Shown here: in pieces, positions 1 through 5,365 of the stretch
Position numbering within the stretch: position 1 is the first letter of the stretch
Layout of the letters: the number at the start of each line of letters is the position of its first letter
NCBI GenBank assembly: GCA_003505905.1
Contig: DNXM01000209.1
Coordinates: 5,605 to 10,969 of the forward strand
From: Oscillospiraceae bacterium
GTDB taxonomy: Bacteria; Bacillota; Clostridia; Oscillospirales; Acutalibacteraceae
Direction of reading: 5' to 3'
DNA: 5,365 nucleotides
The notes under the pieces: model-generated
The model's database searches: none
What the model saw: only the letters and a program-made list of their open reading frames with translations
What the model was told of the DNA's origin: nothing
Position numbers and translations under genes: made by a program

Positions 1-2
1 TG

Positions 3-1235
3 GGTGTTGTCACCACCGCATTCATTGTGGCAATTGTGTTTGGTGCGCAAGAACGGATTTTGATTGCCTGTTCGCTGTACATCATGCTTTCTCCGTTTGT
101 ATTGCTCCTTTGCAACTACATCAATCAACCGCTTGAAAAGGGGATTAACCGCTACTACATCAACGATGCGAAAAAGATGCTCAAAGACCATTCCCGCTTA
201 ATTACCGTCGGCGTTACGGGCAGTTACGGCAAAACAAGCGTGAAGTTTTTGCTCGGTACGCTGTTGGAAGCAAAATACAATGTGTTGATTACACCCGAAA
301 GCTACAATACACCGCTGGGTGTAGTTAAAACCGTTCGTTCGTCCCTGCGTGCCACGCACGATATTTTCGTGTGCGAAATGGGTGCCAAAAATGTGGGCGA
401 TATCAAAGAAATCTGTGATATTGTTTCGCCGAAAAACGGAATCATCACCTCGGTCGGTCCGCAGCATTTGGAGTCGTTTAAGAGCCTTGACAATGTTAAA
501 AAGACCAAATTTGAATTGGCGGATGCTCTGCCGGGCAACGGCTTGCTTTTCGTTAACGGTGAGGATGTAAACATCCGAGAGTACACCCAAAACAAATATA
601 CAAATGCCATTCGTTACGGCTTGAGCGAGGGCAACGATTACTATGCCGATGCAATATCCGTTTCCTCAACAGGCACATCCTTTACCGTTCACCGCAAAGA
701 CGAAGCGGTGCCGTTTTCCACATCGCTGCTGGGCAGACACAATGTGATAAACTTGGTCGGTGCGATTGCCGTTTGCTGTGAGCTCGGAATCCCGATGAAA
801 CAGCTTCAGCCCTATGTGCGCAAGGTGCAGGGCGTCGAACACCGCTTACAGCTCATGCGAAAGGGTGCCGTTACGGTGATTGACGATGCGTACAATTCCA
901 ATCCCGCAGGCGCAAGTGCTGCGCTGGATGTGCTTGGTTTGTTCAAAGGCTGCCGAGTGCTTGTAACACCGGGCATGATTGAGCTTGGCGCCAAGCAGGA
1001 TGAAGAAAACAAAAAGTTCGGAATGCACGCCGCCGAGGTTTGCGACTATGTTGTTTTAGTCGGCAAAAACCAAACGAAAAGCATTTACGATGGTTTGGTC
1101 GAAGCGGAAATGCCGACAGAACGGATTTATGTGGCGAATGACTTGAATGAGGCGGCGCAGGTTGCCTATGCGTTTGATGCACAGGGTGAAGAAAAAACGC
1201 TGTTGTTTGAAAATGATTTGCCCGATAACTATTGA
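3..1235 (+). CDS. murF: MurF-type Mur ligase (UDP-MurNAc-tripeptide--D-Ala-D-Ala ligase), membrane-tethered, 5' partial
   Basis: This is the C-terminal part of an ATP-dependent Mur ligase that would join D-Ala-D-Ala to UDP-MurNAc-tripeptide on the cytoplasmic side. The frame is open to the window edge, so the true start is upstream; the GTG at 27 lies inside a hydrophobic stretch with no ribosome binding site. Counting residues from that GTG, a hydrophobic membrane segment spans about 11-32, and the P-loop GVTGSYGKTS is at 62-71 (Lys69). SYNTPLGVVK (92-101) and EMGA (117-120) follow, then the GPQHLE metal/ATP-site region (144-149) and a KTKFEL motif whose second Lys (161) aligns with the carbamylated lysine of Mur ligases. 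GRHNVIN (236-242) starts the core's end, and DDAYNSNP (286-293) is a MurF hallmark. The last domain contains TPGMIELG and ends in FENDLPDNY. From P-loop to end, about 340 residues, is normal for MurF. The ddl gene immediately downstream supports MurF over MurC, MurD or MurE. A paralogue acting on another substrate is not excluded. Confidence 0.88.
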   Translation, partial: GVVTTAFIVAIVFGAQERILIACSLYIMLSPFVLLLCNYINQPLEKGINRYYINDAKKMLKDHSRLITVGVTGSYGKTSVKFLLGTLLEAKYNVLITPESYNTPLGVVKTVRSSLRATHDIFVCEMGAKNVGDIKEICDIVSPKNGIITSVGPQHLESFKSLDNVKKTKFELADALPGNGLLFVNGEDVNIREYTQNKYTNAIRYGLSEGNDYYADAISVSSTGTSFTVHRKDEAVPFSTSLLGRHNVINLVGAIAVCCELGIPMKQLQPYVRKVQGVEHRLQLMRKGAVTVIDDAYNSNPAGASAALDVLGLFKGCRVLVTPGMIELGAKQDEENKKFGMHAAEVCDYVVLVGKNQTKSIYDGLVEAEMPTERIYVANDLNEAAQVAYAFDAQGEEKTLLFENDLPDNY

Positions 1236-1242
1236 GGAGAGG
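1235..1242 (+). promoter_or_regulatory. Ribosome binding site of ddl
   Basis: AGGAGAGG lies 8 bases before the ATG at 1251, and its first base is the last base of the murF stop codon. The tight spacing suggests that murF and ddl are co-transcribed and perhaps translationally coupled. The site also settles the ATG at 1251 as the ddl start. Confidence 0.85.
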
Positions 1243-1250
1243 TTTGCGTA

Positions 1251-2468
1251 ATGAAAATTCAGCTTGCAGTTTTGTTCGGCGGAAAAAGCGTTGAACATGA
1301 AATATCCATTATTTCTGCCATTCAGGCGATTCACCATCTGGATCGGGAAAAGTACGATGTGATTCCCGTTTATATGTCGAAAAACGCCGATTTTTATGTG
1401 GGGGAACAGGTCGATAAAATCGAAAGCTACCGCAATGTGAATGAATTGCTCGAGCAGAGCAAGCGAGTGGTTTTTGTCAAGGACGGCGACCGTGTTTATT
1501 TAACCGACCATCCGTCCGATAAGCGTTTTCACCGTGAAAAAAGAATGATTGATGTCGTCTTCCCCGTGGTGCACGGCACAAATGTTGAGGACGGCACCTT
1601 GCAGGGCTATTTGAAAACGCTCGGCGTTCCCTTTGTCGGGTGCGATGTTACGGCTTCTGCCGTCGGCATGGATAAGCACATTATGAAGGCTGTTTTGCGT
1701 GATTTTGACCTTCCTGTTTTGGATTGCAAAGTCTACGGCAAGACCGATTATCTGACGGACAGAGATGTTGTTTTGAACAGTATCAAAAATAACTTTGCTT
1801 ATCCCGTTATCGTCAAGCCCGTCAACCTCGGTTCGAGCATCGGCATCAGCAAAGCAAACAACGATGACGAGCTTGCCGAAGCGGTTGACCTCGCTTTTTC
1901 CTTTGCTACAAAAGTACTTGTTGAGCACGCCATTACACAGCTGCGTGAAATCAACTGCTCGGTCATCGGCGATTCGGATGAGGCGATTGCTTCGGAATGC
2001 GAAGAACCGCTGAATGCAACGAACATTTTGAGCTATGAGGATAAATACCTCGGCAACGGTTCAAGCAAGGGCGGTAAAGGCGCAAAAGACGGAGGCTCAC
2101 AGGGCATGGCAAGTCTTTCCCGTCAAATTCCCGCAAACATCGGCAAGGAAATGCGTGAAGACATTCGTTCACTTGCCGTGCGCACCTTCCAAGCACTCGG
2201 TTGTAACGGCGTATCCCGTATTGACTTAATGCTTGACGGCGAGGAGAACAAAATCTATGTCAACGAAATCAATACCATTCCCGGTTCGCTGTCGTTTTAT
2301 TTGTGGGAGCCAATCGGAATTCCCTACGGAAAACTGCTTGACCGCATGATTCAGCTTGCGCTCAAGCGTGTGCGTGACGAAAAAACGGTAACCTATGCGT
2401 TTGATACCAGCGTTTTGTCCAATTGCACGAGCGATGCGTTGGGCGGAGCGAAGGGAAGCAAAGGATAA
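1251..2468 (+). CDS. ddl: D-alanine--D-alanine ligase (ATP-grasp)
   Basis: This cytoplasmic ATP-grasp enzyme condenses two D-alanines into the dipeptide used by MurF. The N-terminal domain carries LFGGKSVEHEIS (8-19), whose Glu15 matches the conserved D-Ala-binding glutamate. HGTNVEDGTLQGYL (108-121) is the family signature, and DKHIMK (141-146) opens the central domain. IVKPVNLGSSIGIS (187-200) supplies the ATP-binding Lys189 and the Ser-rich loop; VEHAI (224-228) holds the nucleotide-contacting Glu. SRIDLML (322-328) and NEINTIPGS (338-346) carry the Arg, Asp, Glu and Asn of the magnesium and phosphate site. Tyr262 in SYEDKYL sits where the omega-loop tyrosine of D-Ala-D-Ala ligases lies, which argues against a VanA-type D-lactate ligase. 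At 405 residues it is longer than most Ddl proteins, owing to a Gly/Lys/Ser-rich insert (about 268-285) and a C-terminal extension after about 371 that ends in GGAKGSKG. Only 15 bases separate it from murF, fitting one operon. Confidence 0.95.
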   Translation: MKIQLAVLFGGKSVEHEISIISAIQAIHHLDREKYDVIPVYMSKNADFYVGEQVDKIESYRNVNELLEQSKRVVFVKDGDRVYLTDHPSDKRFHREKRMIDVVFPVVHGTNVEDGTLQGYLKTLGVPFVGCDVTASAVGMDKHIMKAVLRDFDLPVLDCKVYGKTDYLTDRDVVLNSIKNNFAYPVIVKPVNLGSSIGISKANNDDELAEAVDLAFSFATKVLVEHAITQLREINCSVIGDSDEAIASECEEPLNATNILSYEDKYLGNGSSKGGKGAKDGGSQGMASLSRQIPANIGKEMREDIRSLAVRTFQALGCNGVSRIDLMLDGEENKIYVNEINTIPGSLSFYLWEPIGIPYGKLLDRMIQLALKRVRDEKTVTYAFDTSVLSNCTSDALGGAKGSKG

Positions 2469-2490
2469 GCTTTATGATTCCTTTTGCTTC
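2455..2490 (+). terminator. Imperfect hairpin over the ddl stop codon, possible weak terminator
   Basis: GAAGCAAAGGA (2455-2465) pairs with TCCTTTTGCTTC (2479-2490): eleven pairs with one bulged T, and a 13-base loop that holds the ddl TAA. No clean U-tract follows; the stem runs straight into the -35 box at 2491. It may be an inefficient intrinsic terminator, an RNA-stabilising 3' end, or a by-product of the Gly/Lys/Ser-coding tail. The pairing is seen directly; the function is inferred. Confidence 0.4.
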
Positions 2491-2519
2491 TTGACAGGAT
2501 TATCCGCAGTGACTATAAT
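2491..2519 (+). promoter_or_regulatory. Perfect-consensus SigA/sigma-70-type promoter
   Basis: TTGACA (2491-2496) and TATAAT (2514-2519) are separated by exactly 17 bases, which is full consensus at both boxes with optimal spacing. It sits in the only intergenic gap of note and points at the gene starting at 2549. Transcription would begin near 2526, leaving a short 5' leader of roughly 23 bases. There is no exact extended -10 TGn. The promoter makes the downstream gene a separate transcription unit from murF-ddl. No operator-like inverted repeat overlaps it, apart from the hairpin that abuts its upstream edge. Confidence 0.85.
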
Positions 2520-2534
2520 TTAGTTGATTTCAAG

Positions 2535-2540
2535 AAGGAG
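2535..2540 (+). promoter_or_regulatory. Ribosome binding site of the exported-protein gene
   Basis: AAGGAG lies 8 bases before the ATG at 2549 and within the short predicted leader of the promoter at 2491-2519. It fixes the start codon, which is directly followed by a signal-peptide coding sequence. Confidence 0.85.
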
Positions 2541-2548
2541 TGAGCTGA

Positions 2549-5365
2549 ATGAAAAAGAAGTTTCAAACGGTTTTTTCGTTGCTGATGGTATGCGTTTGCC
2601 TACTTTCGACGGTTGTGCCGTGCTTTGCCGCAGAAGGTACGGTTGAAGATGCTCCTTATGTCAAAAACACATCGTTTCTTCAAGTGAATGCGAAAGAAAA
2701 CGACAGCACGGTTTATGCAGACGGTTATGACCACGGATACATCCCGAATATTCGCACCGTTCAAAATTCGGACGGTTCCTATACGGTTTGCGTGAATGAA
2801 ACGGCAAAAAGCTCGAATCAGTTGCGCATTGTTGAGTTTTCGGCTGAGCGTCAACAGCTTTCGTCTGTTGTGATTCCGATGGAGCTTGAAATGTATGTTT
2901 GCTTCACAAAGGGTACAAACAACGGAAAGTATTATGTTTTGTTTGCCAACAAAGAGGCAAAAGAAAAGACCGATTTGATTATGCGTTTGGTCGAGTACGA
3001 TACAAACGGCACGAAGAAGCGCAGCCTTGATTTCAAAGGCAATGCGCCGGCTTCCTTCAACGGCATCAACACAATCGGTTGCGGCAACGGCGATTTGTAT
3101 GCCGACGATACATTGATTACAGGTTATGTCGGACGCTTTATGTTCCCGATTCCGGGTGACCCGAACTGGCATCAATCCTCTTATTCCTTTGCGGTTCGTA
3201 CTTCGGATTTTGTTCAGATTGAAAAGCCGAGCTCTGCCTATATTCCATATGCAAGCCACTCATTCCATCAGGCGATTATTCCCGATGGTGACAGCTATCT
3301 GTATGTGGATCGTTGCGATGCTCTTCCGTACCGCTCCTTTGTGTTCGCCAAAATGAAGGGTGTCAATTGGGATTTGACGACGAACTGTTCGGTGATTTAC
3401 CCCGAATACCCGAGCCCCGATGATACAAAACCGAAAGCGCATTCGTTTTTGTTCAAGGGCGTAGAGGATGGCGAAGGCTATTACAGCAACAACACCTACA
3501 GCCAGTACGGCGGCTTGATTGTGCTGGAAGATAAGTATATGCTTGTCGGCAGTTATCAAAACGATGAAACGGTTTTGACGGAATCCTCGGCGAATTTGTT
3601 TGTGCAGTTTTTGGATAAGGATACCATGTCGCCCATTGCCGACCCGACTTATTTGACGGATTGGAGCGACATTGAAGGACAACCACCCTGTTACCGCACC
3701 ATCAACAACCCGAAAGCCGTGAAAATCAGCGAAAACCGTGTTGCGATTATCTATTCGCTTTGCAACAAGAGCTTTTCGTCCACGCAAACCCGTTTGATGA
3801 TGATTGACGCAAGCGGAAAGGTTTTGTCCGATAAGGCAGTGGAATCATCCGTAGGCGATTCGCTGATTGTTCCCCGCTTCGGCAAGGTGTATTACAACCA
3901 ATCCAAAGAAGCGATTGAGTGGTTCACCGTTCAAAACGGAACGCTGATTATGCGCTCAATCGAAACCAAAGACCCTGTGGCGGCGAAACCGTTTTCACAG
4001 GTTTCCGCTTTGTATTTTCAAACACAAACCCTTGATTTGCTGATTCATGAGAGCAAACAGCTTTTGCCGAATATTTTGCCGACCACAGCAGGCAACCGAA
4101 TCACATGGACGAGTGACAACGAGGCTGTTATCACGGTCGATTCAATGGGCACGGTTATCGGTATCGGCAACGGAACGGCAACCGTAACAGCAACCGCTCC
4201 CAATGGACTTGCGGCACGGATTTCCGTTTCCGTCACGGGCGGAAAACCTGCCACGGGCATTTCGGTTGAATTTGCCAAGCCTGAGCAAGAAATGTTCACG
4301 CCGTCGAATGCAATGGCGGTTCAAAAGGGAGATTACTATGGCATTTATGCCACGGTAACACCGCTTGATGCGAGCAACCGCACCGTTTCCGTGTCGTCAA
4401 CCCGTCCCGATGTTGTTTATGTTGCACCTAATGGCACTTATTGGCAGGCAGTCGGAACAGGAACTGCATTTTTGACGGTTGCTTCGTACTCTGACCCCGA
4501 TGTTAAGCTTACTTATCGGATTACGGTGTATGCCCCCGGTGAAACGCCCGAAATTCCCGATATTTATTCCTCGGATGAAGTGATTTCGTTCGGCTCCTAT
4601 CCGCAAAGCTTTGTGGCGGATGAATCTATGATTGCCGTGTTGAATCGGGAATCGAACGCTCTTGCGTGGACTTCCTATGGTTATTATTCCGGCACGGGAA
4701 GTGCGGATGACGGCAACATGGCGCCGGGCGATTACATGAAGTACAAGGATTTTACCTACAACGGCGAAAAATACCGTGCGGTCACCTTTACTTCGTTCCG
4801 TCCGACCTCAACAGGAAAGGCCTGTTCCGCCGATACTTCCGTGCAGGATGATAACGGTTTTGCGGAAAATGCGGTCTATTTCTTCAAGTATGAGCCGTTG
4901 ACTTGGCGTGTGCTTGACCCGAAAACAGGCTATATGGTCTGCACAAAGGCGATTGACAGTCAGGCCTATCAAAATTATGTTTACCAAAGCTTCAATACGC
5001 AGGTGGCTCAAATCAGCGCATCGGATTGGGAAACAAGCTCATTGAAAAAGTGGTTGAATGAAGATTTTTATAACGCTGCTTTTTCCGATTCCGAAAAGGA
5101 ACAAATCGTAGCGATAAAGAGCTTGACGAGCACATCATCCACTTTGGTTTCTCTGCTTTCGGAGTCGGATGTTTTGAACGGCGACTACGGTTACAAAACC
5201 GATGCAGCGGCATCCGATACGATTCGCCGGATGACGGCAACGGATTATGCAAAGTGCCAAGGCGTAAGTGTTTCGGCAAAGGACGGAACGGCGGCTTGGT
5301 GGATTAACGCACCGAAAGACGAAGGAAACACTATAGTTGTTGAGGCGGATGGCTCCTGCATGGAC
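2549..5365 (+). CDS. Large exported protein: signal peptide, propeller-like region, two Ig-like domains and FGSYPQ/DUF6273-like module (3' partial)
   Basis: The frame runs 939 codons from ATG 2549 to the window edge without a stop, so the C-terminus and any wall anchor are missing. Residues 1-27 form a Sec signal peptide: a KKK start, a hydrophobic core at about 8-23, and probable cleavage after CFA. There is no lipobox. Residues about 61-473 are beta-rich, with about seven spaced strand-turn-strand units, which I read as a possible beta-propeller. Residues about 484-563 match the Big_2-type bacterial Ig-like pattern (ITWTSDNEAVITVDSMGTV, then GNGTATVTATA). Residues about 569-661 are a more diverged Ig-like unit (TVTPLDASN, VGTGTAFLTV). 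After a PGETPEIPD linker, residues 678-939 carry VISFGSYPQS, GDYMKYKDF, KYEPLTWRVLDP, AIDSQAYQN, SLKKWLNEDFYNAAFS and WWINAP, the pattern of the clostridial DUF6273-type module. The architecture suggests a surface or secreted binding protein. Its ligand is unknown and no catalytic motif is evident. It has its own promoter and ribosome binding site. Confidence 0.9.
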   Translation, partial: MKKKFQTVFSLLMVCVCLLSTVVPCFAAEGTVEDAPYVKNTSFLQVNAKENDSTVYADGYDHGYIPNIRTVQNSDGSYTVCVNETAKSSNQLRIVEFSAERQQLSSVVIPMELEMYVCFTKGTNNGKYYVLFANKEAKEKTDLIMRLVEYDTNGTKKRSLDFKGNAPASFNGINTIGCGNGDLYADDTLITGYVGRFMFPIPGDPNWHQSSYSFAVRTSDFVQIEKPSSAYIPYASHSFHQAIIPDGDSYLYVDRCDALPYRSFVFAKMKGVNWDLTTNCSVIYPEYPSPDDTKPKAHSFLFKGVEDGEGYYSNNTYSQYGGLIVLEDKYMLVGSYQNDETVLTESSANLFVQFLDKDTMSPIADPTYLTDWSDIEGQPPCYRTINNPKAVKISENRVAIIYSLCNKSFSSTQTRLMMIDASGKVLSDKAVESSVGDSLIVPRFGKVYYNQSKEAIEWFTVQNGTLIMRSIETKDPVAAKPFSQVSALYFQTQTLDLLIHESKQLLPNILPTTAGNRITWTSDNEAVITVDSMGTVIGIGNGTATVTATAPNGLAARISVSVTGGKPATGISVEFAKPEQEMFTPSNAMAVQKGDYYGIYATVTPLDASNRTVSVSSTRPDVVYVAPNGTYWQAVGTGTAFLTVASYSDPDVKLTYRITVYAPGETPEIPDIYSSDEVISFGSYPQSFVADESMIAVLNRESNALAWTSYGYYSGTGSADDGNMAPGDYMKYKDFTYNGEKYRAVTFTSFRPTSTGKACSADTSVQDDNGFAENAVYFFKYEPLTWRVLDPKTGYMVCTKAIDSQAYQNYVYQSFNTQVAQISASDWETSSLKKWLNEDFYNAAFSDSEKEQIVAIKSLTSTSSTLVSLLSESDVLNGDYGYKTDAAASDTIRRMTATDYAKCQGVSVSAKDGTAAWWINAPKDEGNTIVVEADGSCMD

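Noticed and set aside
27..29. GTG as the start codon of murF
   Set aside because: The frame is open upstream to the window edge with hydrophobic codons continuing, and no Shine-Dalgarno sequence precedes the GTG. It is an internal valine codon of a 5'-truncated gene.
1251..2468. Vancomycin-resistance-type ligase (VanA or VanG class) instead of housekeeping Ddl
   Set aside because: The omega-loop segment SYEDKYL keeps the tyrosine of D-Ala-D-Ala ligases, the neighbour is murF, and no vanH, vanX, vanT or vanRS-like genes are visible. A D-Ser preference cannot be fully excluded from sequence alone.
2612..2629. Lipoprotein signal peptide with Cys25 as the lipidated residue
   Set aside because: The residues before Cys25 are VVP, not the L-[AS]-[GA]-C lipobox, whereas CFA followed by AEG fits ordinary signal peptidase I cleavage.
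2600..3787. Two long antisense open frames back to back (219 and 175 codons) opposite the exported-protein gene
   Set aside because: They lie in the same reverse frame, in codon register with the sense gene. Antisense stops there need sense TTA, CTA or TCA codons, which this gene rarely uses; the one break is a TCA serine codon at 3260-3262. The products look like no known protein and have no clear ribosome binding site, so this is a codon-usage shadow.
4160..4200. Short repeated gcaacc/acagca units that look like a microsatellite or iteron
   Set aside because: They encode the GNGTATVTATA strand of the Big_2-type domain; the repetition follows from alternating Thr, Ala and Val codons.
4045..5279. 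Several short reverse-strand open frames opposite the Ig-like and C-terminal modules
   Set aside because: They overlap a well-supported sense gene with recognisable domains, lack convincing ribosome binding sites, and encode compositionally odd peptides.

Overview
The window reads as a stretch of a Clostridia-type (low to moderate GC Firmicutes) chromosome, most like an uncultured gut Oscillospiraceae/Ruminococcaceae relative. This placement is inferred from three things: a membrane-tethered MurF-like ligase next to a D-Ala-D-Ala ligase, AGGAG-type ribosome binding sites, and an exported protein that combines Ig-like (Big_2-type) domains with an FGSYPQ/DUF6273-like module common in clostridial surface proteins. 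No taxonomic marker gene is present, so the placement is tentative. All recognised genes are on the + strand and almost the whole window is coding.

Bases 3-1235 hold the 3' part of a MurF-type Mur ligase gene; its true start lies upstream of the window. After a 15-base gap with a strong ribosome binding site comes a complete ddl gene (1251-2468). The two form an operon for one peptidoglycan-precursor step: Ddl makes D-Ala-D-Ala and MurF adds it to UDP-MurNAc-tripeptide to give the pentapeptide.

The 80-base gap at 2469-2548 is compact and informative. An imperfect hairpin spans the ddl stop codon (2455-2490). Directly after it is a perfect-consensus SigA-type promoter (TTGACA, 17-base spacer, TATAAT; 2491-2519), followed by a strong ribosome binding site.

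From 2549 to the end of the window a single reading frame of 939 codons stays open and has no stop, so the gene is 3'-truncated. It encodes a large exported protein with a signal peptide, a roughly 410-residue beta-rich region that I read as a possible seven-bladed propeller, two Ig-like domains, a Pro-rich linker, and a C-terminal FGSYPQ/DUF6273-like module that the window edge cuts. It has its own promoter and so is probably a separate transcription unit. It is not clearly tied to wall-precursor synthesis and is more plausibly a surface or secreted binding protein.

I saw no tRNA, rRNA, CRISPR array, insertion sequence or riboswitch. Nothing here amounts to a clearly new system. The best leads are the propeller-like exported protein, the membrane-tethered MurF that shows no canonical N-terminal domain in its visible part, and the Gly/Lys-rich insert in Ddl.
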